Positions 31,530 through 43,408 of a stretch of 64,000 bases of DNA are shown here, piece after piece. The position numbers were made by a program, and so were the translations under genes. How positions within the stretch are numbered: the stretch's first letter is position 1; every line of letters begins with the position of its first letter. The DNA comes from Globisporangium splendens (Eukaryota; Oomycota; Peronosporomycetes; Pythiales; Pythiaceae): assembly GCA_006386115.1 (NCBI GenBank), contig VFIW01000111.1, positions 156,971-220,970 on the forward strand, read 5' to 3'. Below the pieces are notes generated by a model. That model searched no databases. It saw nothing but the letters and a program-made list of their open reading frames with translations, and was not told the origin of the DNA.

Positions 31530-32770
31530 ACACCAAGGTGCCTCGCTCTCGTACCAATGGAACGAGAGGACTCGCTGACGAAGTTGACTCGTTCCACAGC
31601 AGGGGGTGATTAGTTTGCTACTCCTCGTGCTACCATGGTCAATGCTCTCAGTAATGAACGAGAATTCGCTTCTGCACAGGGTACTGGATACTAGTTTGCT
31701 GCTTGAACTTGCTGGTTCAAGCGCCATCGACGGTACCATGTGGGTCCAGACACTGCAGAGCTGATCGGGGGTCATTTCGCTCACGACTGGATAGCACTTC
31801 GCGTTTGGGAGAGAGTGCAAAATCGCCAATGGAATAGCATACACCAGTGCGACCGCCGACTCGATGTATTCGACGAGAAGCGTAGCTTCACATTTCCCGA
31901 GCAAGTGGAGCGTCTTGTTCATGTCTTCCGTTTGCGCATTTTTGTCCAGTCGCAACTGTGGAGAAGCGCAGGAAACAGGCGTGATCTACCAGCACCCGTT
32001 GCAACTGCTAAATCAGTGTCATTTCCTCGGCAAATAGTGTCATCTCTCTCATTGACTGGACTTGAAACCTGGCTGCGGTTGTCAAGTCGAGCGCTCGGGA
32101 CTTCGTGAGCAGCGTCACGCAGTGTGACAGCAGTTCTTTCGACTGGATCTCCCCGTGACGTCGCTGACCTCGCTCATAAGTTGATCAAGCTTTCGCGCCG
32201 TGCAGATGTTCTGAACTGCGTCAATCGCAGTGATCTCCGCGGTCGTGCACACTGATCCAGAGCTTTGCGTACACTTGGTCTGGAACAGCGCGTTGAAGAG
32301 GTCGACGGTCGTGGCCACGGATGGCACGAGTCAGCGCTCAAGACCTTCCGTATCAGGTTTTTGAGTCCGATCTTGATGACTGGCAGCACGAAGATAAACG
32401 CAAACTGGTGGACATTTATGACGGACAGAGTTGGAAACGCAGAGTGCTTAGCGAGCAGCCTCGCGTGCCCGACATATTCCCTGGCTTGAAGTTCCTGTCT
32501 CCGGCAGTGGGAGCGGCAGCGGACGATTGTTGCGCAAGGCACAGGAGGCCGATCAGGGTACTTTGGTAGCAAATCTTCATGCTCCGATGGGATGCTCGTG
32601 AGGCTGGACGGAGCGCTTCTTTCTTTCCTGAGCTTGCTGAGTTTTGGCTTTTGAGTTGCTGCAAACGATGCAAATTGGATTGTGAGATAGCAAGTTGGGC
32701 TCCGCGATCTGTTTGTTGGGAACAAGAGCAGGCGCTCTCGCATTCTGAGGTAGATAAAAGACAACGCAAC
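31530..32770 (-). pseudogene. Remnant of a multi-pass membrane protein family
   Basis: Minus-strand pieces look like a large oomycete membrane-protein family but are broken up. At about 32420-32330: 'INVHQFAFIFVLPVIKIGLKNLIRKV'. In another frame, at 32327-32115: 'VDLFNALFQTKCTQSSGSVCTTAEITAIDAVQNI'. At 31955-31750: 'EATLLVEYIESAVALVYAIPLAILHSLPNAKCYPVVSEM'. No frame joins them, and no full set of membrane segments remains. Family membership is from pattern memory only. Confidence 0.4.
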
Positions 32771-32799
32771 TTCCCTTAAAATACTGGAGCCGCATCAGA

Positions 32800-33738
32800 A
32801 CGAATCCATATTCGAAGACGACCTGAATTTTGTCGCTTCTTATGCAGTGCAACTGCACCCATGACTGTAATTGGAGCCAACTCTGAGTTCTGATCTTCAG
32901 CGCAACTTCTTTAGTTTCGAGTTTGAGCTGCTGAGGTTATCATGTTTGCTCTTCCAGACGGTCAAGAGTGAGACGATCTTGAACCGCGACAGCCACGCAA
33001 ACATGAGGTCAGCTTGCAGGTAGTAGCTCTGCCTAATTCGCATTTGTGTTGTGATTCTCCATCGCGCACGTGATCACGTTTGCACACCATGACAGCTCTG
33101 CAAACGAATGGCGGTACAACAAGTTGAAGTTGGCTCGTATGGTCGCTGAGGACGACGCCCACATGCGAGTGATCGCAATTGCTCAGAACGTGACCAGCAG
33201 CCTGTGCGTTGTCCCAGATTCCCAGTCGTTTCACGTTTTCAGGCTTGGACTTTGACTCGAGCATCGCTTCGACTGGGATATTAATCATCGCATGACGATG
33301 CCCGCAAACGAGCGCTTAGTACCTCGAGGATACTATTACTTCACGCATCACGAATCCAGGTCATGCGCAGGAACTGCTCTCAATGGGGTCGTCAATAACT
33401 CGGCAACAGGATATAAAAAGCAGACTCGTTGGGCTCCAGTAAACTTCCGCGAAATGACGTGTGCGTTTTGTGGTATCGGAGGCTCGTAAGCCGTGATCGC
33501 GCATTGTTTTTCCTCTGTGACGCCCACTGCTCCTGTCCTCACTCCGACAGACTGGCCGACTAACTGCGCTCGATAGGAAACTGAAAAGGCTGAGCGCTCA
33601 CTCATGTCTTCACAAAGCACAGCGGCACGCCACGCGCCTATTTTTGAATAAGGCTTCCTCGGTTTTGTTGCAGGGCGAACGCCATCGACGCGTCCATGCA
33701 CCCGCTAGTTGAAGCAGCAATTTCTTAACGTCTTGAAG
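32800..33738. other. Intergenic or decayed sequence
   Basis: No gene supported. A minus-strand stretch at 33288-33100 ('MINIPVEAMLESKSKPENVKRL') reads like protein and may be transposon debris. The rest holds nothing recognisable. Confidence 0.35.
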
Positions 33739-35495
33739 ATGGCGACACATACGCGCGTCGTGCCAGCAATGTGCGACAAGATGCTTCTCTACAAACTCGA
33801 GCTCATGCACTCGCTCCCGGTCCTCGATCTTCGGCGCACGCCCTCCGCGTACCTGCTCACGCGCAACAGCAACATTCGACTCTTGCGCTGGCTAAAGCGC
33901 AAGTACAGGCACGTGAGCTGCCTGCGCCGCCTCGGGGCTGTGCTCACGCTGGTTATCATCGCCGCGCCACGCGATGTCGGCGTGGTTCTGGTCATCCCAG
34001 CGGTGGTCTATTCTGTGACCGCGCTCTGTTGCACATTCGCGACCCTGAGTCTAGGCATGGTGCGCATCGTGATGCAGCAGTACGAATTCTGGTTCTTCTC
34101 GGGCATGAACGTCGCAAATTGGTCGCTGTTGGTGTACTTCTTGCACGATTTTCGAATGCTGAGTCTTGTTGCGCCGCACCTCGCAGTGGAACTCCGGATC
34201 CTCATGGACGCCAACTTTCGCACGTTTGTCTCGCATGTGAAGAACTGCTGTCTGGTGGAAATCCCTATCCTGCTCGTCATCATGGTCGTCGTTGCAGCAC
34301 AGCTGATCGACGTCAGGGATGGCGGAAGACTCACGTACGTATCAATCGCGAAAATCAATCTGGCGCTCGTCGACTTGTTCCTGAACACACACATGACCGT
34401 CATCGTGTTCACGATGCACAAGGCGTACAATAAGCGGAAGCTGCTCGACGTACGCAACGCTGGCTGCAAAAGCGTACAGTGCATGATCTTTCGAGAGAAA
34501 TTGATTCTTCGGCGAGTCGAGTATGGCGGTGATGTGCAATCGACACCGTCAACGTCAACGACAACTGGCCACCACAAACGGAGCGGAGTGCTCAAGCAGC
34601 TCGGAGTTTCGTCGCCAGAGCTCTTCTTCGCGTCAAAGAACCGCCAAATGAATCACCACCATCAAATCTCGTTGGTGGCCATGCGACTGAGCACGATCGA
34701 CGCCCAGAGAACCGCCTTGCCATTCTGGTCGATCGCCTCCAGCTGTCGGTGGCAACGCTCGCGCTCGTGTACTTGCGCGGACTCGCGGACCTAGTGCTCT
34801 CCATGGTGTCTCTCAGCCTCGCACCGCCAGACGGCCATCTCGCGATGTCAACGAAGACATGGTACGTGCCCATTGAGGCACTGGTGCGCAGCGGCTACTT
34901 CTGTGCACTCTTCGCGTGCACCTGCCAGCCGAATTGGTGCGCGCGTTGTTCGAAAGTCGGGTTTCTGTTCTCGTTGGTGCAGTTCACCATCGCGTGCGTG
35001 TGTCTGGCCGACATGATGGCGTGGGACTACCGCTGCTGCGCGAGCGGCGCCATGGGGCTCTGGTTCCACTGGATCCTGCTGCAGGATGCAATCACGCCGC
35101 CAGTGAAGCAGCAGCTACGCTTCCACAAGTGCTACGCGATCCCCGTGATCATCGCAGTCTGGGTCTGCATTGCCGACGCCGTGTACGCGGTCGTCGCCGT
35201 CGACGTTCTCGATTCGAAACTGAGTCTGCAGTCGCTGATCCAGTGGCGACTCGGCCACCGCGAGTTCTCTTTGAACACCAAGAGCTCGTTCCTCAGTCGC
35301 ATCGCAACGACCATCGCGAGTCCGAACTGGACCGACGAGAACAGGAAATCAAAGTTGTTCAGAAGTGACTTGAGCAGATCGCGCTGGCTGCACGCCAGAA
35401 ACGGGAGACAGCACACGCTCGTCGAGACCAGCACCACGATATCGACAATGCACTGGCGGTGCGTGGTGTCATTGATGTCTATTGCATCGGCTTGA
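33739..35495 (+). pseudogene. Multi-pass membrane protein, plus-strand copy, frameshifted
   Basis: From ATG 33739 (MATHTRVVPAM) an open stretch runs to 34794 with hydrophobic segments ('LGAVLTLVIIAA', 'VVLVIPAVVYSVTALCC', 'ILLVIMVVVAAQL'). It carries 'QQYEFWFFSGMNVANWSLL', 'MDANFRTFVSHVKNC' and 'MHKAYNKRKLLDVRNAG'. Near 34700 the frame changes and continues as 'RLAILVDRLQLSVATLALVYLRGLADLVLSM', then more membrane segments up to about 35250 ('IPVIIAVWVCIADAVYAVVAV'). Without an intron that would explain the change I treat it as broken, but a missed intron is possible. The minus-strand gene at 35400-36584 is a clear paralog. No function is known to me. Confidence 0.5.
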
Positions 35496-36584
35496 GGGCA
35501 TCTGCAGGATAGCGTCATGGCCGTCGTGGTGAGTCCGACGACACCGTTTGCCAGCAGAAACGCCATCCAGGGCCACGTGACGGGCTCTTCCAGAGGGGTC
35601 CATCTCGGCCACAGTGTGCGCCGCACATCGACGCACTCGAGCTTGAGCGACACGAGCGTCACTTGCTGGCGGTTCTCGCATGTGTCCAGCCGCTGCGTTA
35701 CTCCAATAGACCCAGTCGAATCAGTACCGTCAGCAACCACTGGCTCGTGAATTGGCACGACTGTGGACGTGGTGGCGCGATTCGATGCGTCTTATCGTGC
35801 AATAATGGTCTGGTTTTGATTCCGCGACGATACCTCGACGTCCCGAATCTGGCGCAGCCGTAACTTCGAGCGGAACACGACGCAGCGCACGATGCGCGGG
35901 TTCTGTTTGCTCTCGCGAAGCACCTTGCGCTTGCTGTACGCCTTCCGCGCAATAAAGACTGCGCTGCGAGCGTGATGGCTGTGTTCACGAACACGTCCAC
36001 GAGCGTAACGGTGATGTTCGCGACGGGAATCATGAGGTAGTTCTCCACGGGCACGTCCAACAGCTGAAAAAAGCACGCGGTCGCCATGATGCAGAGCCCT
36101 GGCGCGGCCACGACACAGCTCTCGAGCGCGCTCATGATCGTGCGGAAATTGGCGTCAATGAAGATCACACTCTGGGTCCCAAAGAAGCCACTGTAGAGAC
36201 TGGTGATGCGCGCGTCGGCATAAAAGATCGCGAACGCTACCCAGTTGATCGTGTTGAAGATCGTGAAGAACCAGAACTTGTACTGCCGCACGAGGATCGC
36301 AACCAGGTTGCTGCTGAACATGAGCCACGAGCACGAGATCGCCGACACCGCGAGCACTGTCGGGATTGGCGACAGGATGCGGCCGATGGCGCGGTCGAGG
36401 AACACGATCGCGAGCTCCAGGACGCCTGCCAAACGGTACACCATCCCGAAACGCGTATACTGGCGGCGCATGACCTCGAGAGTATCGCGTTCTCCAAGTT
36501 GATCTGCGGCAGCGGCTGTGTGACCCCCATGACGTACATCCACTTTTTCGCCTCTTGGTCAGCAACTGTGTCCGTCGACTCCAT
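35400..36584 (-). pseudogene. Multi-pass membrane protein, minus-strand paralog, frameshifted
   Basis: Paralog of the plus-strand gene, in opposite orientation. It starts at ATG 36584 (MESTDTVADQEAKKW). The frame changes near 36480, then continues 'LEVMRRQYTRFGMVYRLAGVLELAIVF'. Matching blocks are 'RQYKFWFFTIFNTINWVAFAI' (QQYEFWFF in the other copy), 'FIDANFRTIMSALESC' and, after a further frame change near 35965, 'FIARKAYSKRKVLRESKQN' and 'CVVFRSKLRLRQI'. A third frame from 35758 carries 'WPWMAFLLANGVVGLTTTAM' and 'IVDIVVLVSTSVCCLPFLAC'. Its 3' part overlaps the end of the plus copy. There are at least two frame breaks. Confidence 0.5.
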
Positions 36585-36919
36585 CGTCGCGTGATGTCTC
36601 TCGCAAAGTCCGAGCCCAGGTTTTGACGTCACATTACGGAGAACGAAAGCTGCTCGAGTCGCGTTTCTTCTTCGTGATCGCTCCAAACTTGCGTTTGGTC
36701 CGAATTTCTGCCTGTGTCCAAAGGTGCCTCCCTTTTTTAGATGTGGGTCCACTTTTCAGCTTCAAAATACCTTTCTGGAGAGCAAGACACATACACTTAA
36801 CCTGGCACAGTGAGGGACAAGACGCAACACAAAACCGCACAGAAACACAACGCGTAAAGTGAAAAGCAAAAGCCACTCGGTTGAGTAAATATCTATAACA
36901 ACACCGTCGGCGCTTCTCT

Positions 36920-38513
36920 TTATTCAGCAACAGCATTGGCTTTCCGGATCTTGGCGATGAACAAGCCGCTCGTGTTTTGCGCCGGTGTAAAGCGAACCGT
37001 GCCAGCCAGTCGTCCTTCCTGTCGTTCAGTCCACAGACAGAATTTAGCGCAGCTATTGCATTAGTCCAGCTTTCTTGAGTACGAATGTACCTGACAAGGG
37101 ATCCCCGTGCGATCGATCGGCAGCAGCGTCGCGGCGGGTTCGTCTTTCAGAAACTCGCGCACAATGTCCTCGTTCTGCTTCACCGAGAGGCTGCACGTGC
37201 TATAAACCATCTCGCCTCCCGTTTTCAGCATCTTGAATCCGTTGCTAAAGCGACAAAGAAACAAACCAAAGTGAGTCATGGCAAACAACTACAAACACCA
37301 CAGAAACCTAGACACTTTACCGGATCAACGCGTGCTGCAGCTTGAGGATCCGCTCGATCTCGCTGTCGTTCAGGTGGTTCTCGACGTAAGCCTTCCACTT
37401 CTCGAGCGAATCATTCTTCTGGAGATGGCGGATCGAGCCGTCGTGCGTGCACTCGGCGTCCACGAGCACCTTGTCATACAGCGCAGCGTTGTGGACGACG
37501 TCTACCTTCGGTCGCTTGGCGTCACGTGCGCGCGCGCTCTTGTTCTTCCGCTTGCGCTGCTGCTGACCTCGCGCGCTACCTCGCGCCGCGATCTCCTCGG
37601 TGTCGAGCACTGTCTCGATGTCCGCAAGCTGCTCGCACTCGGTCTTGGGGCCAATGTTAAACGTGCGACCGTCAGCGTGGAAGAGCCGACAGCGCCACGA
37701 CGTCGCTGGCAACGATGGCATGCCCTTCTCAGCTGCAGAATCGTGCCCAGAAATCTCCAATGTCTCCTTTTTCAAAGTCGCTTCTTCACTAACGGCTGCA
37801 GTCTTCTTGATGAGTTTGTACTTGTGCACGAGCTGTTTGCACGCGCCGATGCGCTGTCTGGAGAAGTCGACGCCCGTGACGCTGCCGCTGAGCTCCAGCA
37901 GATCGGCGATCATCGTCAGCTTGGCGCCTGGCGCGCAGCACAGATCCAGAACGTGCTCGCCCGGCTGGATGTTGAGCAGCGTCACGGCGTACCCGGACGA
38001 GATGTCGATGCCGTACAGCTCACCCTGTTTGTACAGATCGATGCGCGAGAGCGGCGTCGCCACGGGCAGCGAGTAGAAGCCCCGGAGCCACGCCACGGAT
38101 GTCGGCTGCGTGTTCGCAATGCCCTCCTTCTCGAGACTCTGCACCACCAACGCCACAACATCGGCTTCACTTAGTGCACTGGAACCGCCATGCTGCTTCA
38201 TACTGCAAATATACACACACACGCAATGAGCACGTCCACATAGAGAGTGTGGTGCATATGGACATGCGCTTAATGTCTTTAAAACGCACCGGAAGAAGCG
38301 CTGCTCGTCGTCGTGGCCGTCGGGCTTGAGGAGGTCGCTGCGCTGGATGGCGTGCACTGCGAGGAACGCGAGGAAGCCCGACGACTCCCACGTGGGCAGC
38401 GAGCACCACGTCAGAGCGCTTCGGTCACTGTCAGTAGCTACAGACTCTAAAGTAGCATTAGCGTCGTCCGTGGCGACCGCCACCGCGTCATTTGGTTGCG
38501 TGTTGTCCGCCAT
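36920..38513 (-). CDS. NOL1/NOP2/Sun-family RNA (cytosine-5) methyltransferase
   Basis: Four exons, 38513-38290, 38202-37321, 37244-37091 and 37018-36920, give 452 residues in frame. The SAM-binding motif is 'GEHVLDLCCAPGAKLTMIADLL', followed by 'VTGVDFSRQRIGACKQLV' and 'LFHADGRTFN'. Motif IV is 'YDKVLVDAECTHDGSI': the usual Pro-Cys is Glu-Cys, so the releasing cysteine is kept. Motif VI is 'GGEMVYSTCSLS', with the catalytic Thr-Cys. A hydrophilic, Lys/Arg-rich insertion of about 90 residues lies between the D-A-D strand and motif IV ('RKRKNKSARARDAKRPKV'), resembling a nuclear or nucleolar signal. The C-terminus ends 'TSGLFIAKIRKANAVAE'. The RNA substrate (tRNA or rRNA) cannot be assigned. 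Confidence 0.88.
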
Positions 38514-39536
38514 TTGAGCTTGTCTGATTGCTGCTTGATGCACAACACGAGTGGTGAATGCAATTAGGACATATGACCTATTATTAGTACTAATTAGGAC
38601 AACCAAATGGAAGAATGTCGTTCAAGTTTCGACAATCTAAATTGGCAAAAAGATGAAACATGTGATCTACCCTGATTCTTCGACAAAGAGTGCTTTGGAG
38701 GTCAAAAGTACTTCAAGTGTCAGCAGCAGGAGCAGTAGAAACAGCACTGAAAATGAAGACGAAGATCAGCAACCGAGCCTATTAGAAATGCTGGCCAACG
38801 TTGGAACTAGTACCGCGCCAAGCAGCACGGGCTCATCGTCATCCAAGCAGCCAAAATCAAGTTCGGCTGTCAAGTCGTGAGTGAACCGTCTCTTGCAGCG
38901 GCTCACAGCTCAATGCAAACGATCAGTTTCCGAAAAATCCACACATTTTGCGAACGAACATGACGCCAATGTCATCATCTCACCTCGACACACTTGGCGA
39001 ATAGAGAGGTTGGAGGTTCCGTACAAAACAATAGCATGCAAGGGATTCTGTCCCCAATTTCAGTTTTTTCGGGGCAGTCCGAACCCTGTCCGAATTGTCC
39101 GGATGATCGCGATGTGGAAGCACTGTGGAAGCAGTTCGGTATTTCCTCAAAAGTGTTTGTACAGTTTCCGTTGTTGCATGATGCAGAAGACAACCTGATT
39201 ACGTCTGAGCGGGTTTCACATCGCCAAGCCTCTCAAAAAGAATGACTTGCCGCTAGCACAAATGTATATCAATCAAGCACTGTATCAATTACAGTAGAGC
39301 TGCACACAATACATAATATCGAGGAGGGGATCATCTGTCTGCAGGATGTGCGATTCATCACATATGGCAGGGTCCATCACCCAACACTTTTCGCCAGCAG
39401 TTGATAGGATGAGAACGGCTGCGGCAAATACTTTTGAGGGACACGGCACTCCCTTCAAGCGGATGCGATCTATCCGAGCAGCTCCGCATTCGTGAAAACG
39501 CCGCAAGACGCACACACCGACAGAGAGACGAACAAG
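38514..39536. other. Divergent intergenic region with a small Ser-rich open frame
   Basis: Between the methyltransferase and argininosuccinate lyase genes. A 75-residue plus-strand frame at 38653-38880 (MKHVIYPDSSTKSAL, then Ser/Lys/Glu-rich) and an 83-residue one at 38994-39245 ('CPNCPDDRDVEALWKQFGI') are open but unrecognised. They could be fragments of one spliced or decayed gene. Confidence 0.3.
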
Positions 39537-41014
39537 ATGAGCGCCGCACCGCAGAAGGAGGAGAAGAAGCTCTGGGGTGGCCGGTTCCGCGGCAAAGTGG
39601 ACCCCGTGATGGACAAGTTCAACGAGTCGCTCTCGGTGGACAAGCGCATGTGGCAGGCGGACCTCGAGGGCTCGCAGGCGTACGCGCAGGCGCTCGAGAA
39701 GAGCGGCGTGCTCGCGGCCGCTGAAGCCAGCGAGATCGTCGCGGGTCTCGAGCGTGTCAAGGAGGAGTGGGCGCAGGGCCAGTTCGTCGTCAAGGAGGGC
39801 GACGAAGACATCCACACGGCCAACGAGCGCCGTCTGACCGAACTCATCGGGAGCGTCGGCGGCAAGTTGCACACGGGCCGTAGCCGCAACGACCAGGTCG
39901 CGACGGATGTGCGCATCTACATGAAGAGCGTCATCGCTGTGATCCAAGACGCGCTGAAGGAGCTCATTGGCTCGGCGAACCAGTTGGCCGAAGCCAACAT
40001 TGAGTTGCTCATGCCAGGCTTCACGCACTTGCAACCGGCGCAGCCGATCCGCTTCTCGCACTGGGTACTCTCCCACGTCACCGCGTTGCTTCGGGACGCC
40101 GACCGTCTTACGGACTTGACCAAGCGCGTCGACGTGCTGCCGCTTGGAAGCGGTGCGCTTGCAGGCAACTCGTTTGGTTTGGACCGTGAAGCGCTCGCTA
40201 AGTCGCTCGGGTTCAGCAAGATCACGCCCAACAGTCTCGATGGCGTCTCGGACCGCGACTTCATTGCCGAGTTCCTCTTCTGGGCGTCGATGCTCATGGT
40301 GCACTTCTCGCAGCTCTCGGAAGATCTGATCATCTACAACACGCTGGTACATCAAAGCCCTTTATGACTGTTGGATTTTGTATGATCCCATTGCTGACAA
40401 ATTTGTTTGTGCTGCCTACTATTATACAGAAATTCGTGACGATGGCCGATGCGTACAGCACGGGCAGCAGTCTGATGCCGCAGAAGAAGAACCCAGATGC
40501 TCTCGAGCTGCTCCGTGGCAAGACCGGCACCGTCATTGGTCGCTTGAACGGCTTCATGGTGACACTGAAGGGTCTCCCGCGTTCGTACAACAAGGATCTG
40601 CAGGAGGACAAGACGGCGCTCTTCGATGCGATCGACACGATCCAGGACTGTATCCAGATCGCGACGGGCGTGCTGGCCACGATGACCCCGCACGGCGACA
40701 AGATGCGCTCGTTCCTCGTCACGGAGATGCTCGCGACCGACTTGGCCGAGTACCTCGTGCGCAAGGGAGTTCCATTCCGTGAGACCCACCACGTCGCCGG
40801 CGCCGCCGTGCGTCTCGCCGAGGACAAGCGCAAGTCGCTGAACGAACTGACCTTCGAAGAGCTCTCGTCACTGCATGACAAGTTTGAGCTCGACGTGCTC
40901 GAGGTCTGGAACTTCGACGTCAGCGTTGAGCGCAAGAACGTGACTGGCGGCACGAGCAAGAGCGCCGTGGAGAAGCAGATCGCAGACGTCAAGCAGTGGC
41001 TCAGCAGCGCCTAA
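39537..41014 (+). CDS. ASL: Argininosuccinate lyase
   Basis: Two exons, 39537-40346 and 40430-41014 (83-nt intron, phase 0), give 464 residues, the normal length. It splits argininosuccinate into arginine and fumarate, the last step of arginine synthesis. The start MSAAPQKEEKKLWGGRF gives the family N-terminus 'LWGGRFRGKVDPVMDKFNES'. Other signatures are 'HTGRSRNDQVATDVR', 'MPGFTHLQPAQPIRFSHW' and the fumarase-superfamily loop 'GSSLMPQKKNPD' with its catalytic serine. There is no clear targeting peptide, so it is probably cytosolic. Codon use is strongly GC-ending, as in highly expressed genes of this window. Confidence 0.96.
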
Positions 41015-41396
41015 ACCTATTTGTTTTCTTTTCCCATTTTAACTCTACGAACATGAATGGCTTTATGCACCTTCCATGATCATTAAGTCGCCAAGATCAC
41101 ATCTGAAACTTACCCATAACATAATGATCCTTACTATCAGAGTTTGGCACCGAGCTATTTGTTTAGAGCTTGCGTATCCACACGAAGCTCCATGTGCCTT
41201 GGAAACCATCAAATGGTTGGAGAAGGTGATTGCACGTCCACACCAGCCATGCCTTCATGTAATAGATAGCACACCCACGGAGCTGCTTGCATAAAGAACG
41301 TCGTCATTCAATTACAAACTACCTCATCCTTTTCTCGTTCTATCTTCCACAGCTCAGCTGGCATTCCCCTTCCGCTTCGCACCAACGTCCGCATGC
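41015..41396. other. Convergent 3' intergenic region
   Basis: 382 bp between the ends of the ASL and bS21m genes. AT-rich; no gene seen. Confidence 0.5.
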
Positions 41397-41809
41397 TTAG
41401 AAACCACTGCATAGATACGCACACACAACATGTGAGTGATCAGCTCCTATCAATATCCACACAAAACAATAGCAATCAATAGCAGCAGCCCAGTAACGTA
41501 CGCCTTCTTTCGTCGCAGGATGAAGTCGATCATGGAGCCGATCTTGCGGTTGGCGTGACGGATCGTCTGCTCCTCCACTTTTCGCTTGCGCTTCTGCCAT
41601 TTCTTTTCGTGGAAGCGCTTGAGCGCGAGCGTGCGCATGATGCCGTCCTCGTTCATCACGCCGTGCAGGCGCGACGCCACGCGCTCCGGGTCGTGGCCCT
41701 CGCGCACCTGGATGTACAGCGAGCGCGTCGTCGTCGTGTTCGCAGCCGCGGGGGCGCGCGCCGGTGCCGCGAGCGAGCGGCCCGCGTTGCGCAGCAGAGC
41801 AGACATCAT
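41397..41809 (-). CDS. Mitochondrial ribosomal protein bS21m
   Basis: Exon 1 is 41809-41502; a 10-nt last exon at 41406-41397 completes 'RRKKAGF' and the stop, for 105 residues in all. An unspliced reading would instead end in a hydrophobic tail ('LLLLIAIVL') at 41450, which looks like intron translation. The N-terminal ~28 residues are Arg/Ala-rich without acids ('MMSALLRNAGRSLAAPARAP'), as in mitochondrial presequences. The S21 domain follows: 'LYIQVREGHDPERVASRLHGVMNEDGIMRTLALKRFHEKKWQKRKRK', broken here for length only. Part of the small mitochondrial ribosomal subunit. It shares a 291-bp divergent promoter region with GET3. Confidence 0.85.
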
Positions 41810-42100
41810 CTTCGTGTCTCGTTCCGTTCCCGAAAATGGAGGGTCTCGAAGCCACGCTCCTGCTTTTGACTTCTCGGTAGTCTAACTGAAGATGGAAATA
41901 GCGTGTACCACGCTAATCTAATGCCACTGTATTAAGCACCAAGAAGCGTTTGACTGCTAAGTGATCGAATAGAACACAATCACTCAAATAGTGTGTCATG
42001 CCCGGATATTTAGTTCGATTAGGGCAGCGCAAGTCTCGATGTGGCACGAAGGGGGGTCATTTAGAGAAGGAGGCGATCATATAGAACGACAGGGAAGAGG

Positions 42101-43328
42101 ATGGCAGACGCAGTGACCGACGTGCCCGAGGCGAGCCTGCGCAACCTCGTGACGCAGCAGTCGCTGCGCTGGATCTTCGTGGGCGGCAAGGGCGGCGTGG
42201 GCAAGACCACCACCTCCTGCTGCCTCGGCATCCGCCTCGCACTCGAGCGCGAAAAGGTGCTCATCGTGTCCACGGACCCGGCGCACAACCTCAGGTGCAA
42301 GACACAAAGAAGGGGGATTTGCATGCGCGCTTGTAACAGGGAGTATACTGACGCTGTGTGCACATGGATGTGATAGTGATGCGTTTGGACAGAAATTCAC
42401 GCGCGAGCCAACGCTCGTGAACGGCTTCACGAACCTCGCCGTCATGGAGATCGACCCGAACGTCGACGTGTGTCTTTTACATCTTTCTCTAATGCCCTGT
42501 TGCCTTTCATGACAGTTAGATCGCTAATAACGTGGTGTATACGCATGCCGATAGTTGGAAGAGATGAATGCCGACGGCGTGCAAGACAACTCGGGCATGG
42601 CGTCGTTCATGAAGGACCTGACGAACTCGATCCCGGGTATCGACGAAGCCATGAGCTTCGCGGAGCTCATGAAGCAGGTGCAGAACATGGACTACTCGGT
42701 GATCGTGTTCGACACGGCGCCCACGGGCCACACGCTGCGGCTGCTGAGCTTCCCCACGGCGCTCGACAAGGCGTTCGACAAGATCCTGTCGCTCAAGAAC
42801 CAGTTCTCGGGTATGTTCTCGCAGGTGTCGGCGCTGCTCGGCGGCGCGCTGCCGTCGCAGGAGATGCTGCTCGGCAAGCTGGAGCAGACGCGCGAGGTGA
42901 TCCAGAAGGTCAACACGCAGTTCAAGGACCCCGAGCGCACGACGTTCGTGTGTGTGTGCATCCCCGAGTTCCTCTCGCTCTACGAAACGGAGCGTCTCGT
43001 TCAGGTATGTTGTCGAGGCATTTACAAAAGACCTAGGTTGCGTGGTGCTAATCGTTGTGCTTTTGTATGTGATCAGGAACTGACGAAGTACGACATTGAC
43101 GTGCACAACGTGGTCGTGAACCAAGTGCTGTACCCGGAGACCGACTCGACGTGCAAGAACTGCAATGCGCGCCAGAAGATGCAGCAAAAGTACATTGACC
43201 AGATCTACGACCTGTACGAGGACTTCCACGTCGTCGAGATGCCGCTGCTGAACGAGGAAGTGCGCGGTGTGCCGTCGCTGCGCGCGTTCTCGGAGCACCT
43301 GCTCACACCCTACGAGCCAAACCAGTAG
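42101..43328 (+). CDS. GET3: ATPase GET3/ASNA1, tail-anchored protein targeting factor
   Basis: Four exons, 42101-42294, 42377-42467, 42555-43004 and 43077-43328, give 328 residues. The deviant Walker A is '[10 protein letters not shown]' (residues 28-37). It is followed by '[16 protein letters not shown]' (switch I), '[11 protein letters not shown]', '[16 protein letters not shown]' (switch II), '[22 protein letters not shown]' and '[10 protein letters not shown]'. The 'CKNC' pair is the zinc-binding dimer motif, and the A-loop '[13 protein letters not shown]' closes the fold. All elements of the family are present, including the methionine-rich, hydrophobic client-binding region around '[12 protein letters not shown]'. 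Cytosolic; it delivers tail-anchored membrane proteins to the ER. Confidence 0.95.
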
Positions 43329-43408
43329 AGATTGAGAGGCAGAAGGCAATGCAGATGGCAAGAAGGCTGTAGATGGAGTAAGCTGCAGCCACATATAAAG
43401 GGTTTTCT

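Noticed and set aside
39285..40355. 356-codon minus-strand frame opposite argininosuccinate lyase
   Set aside because: Antisense shadow; rich in Arg, Val, Leu and His, with no domain.
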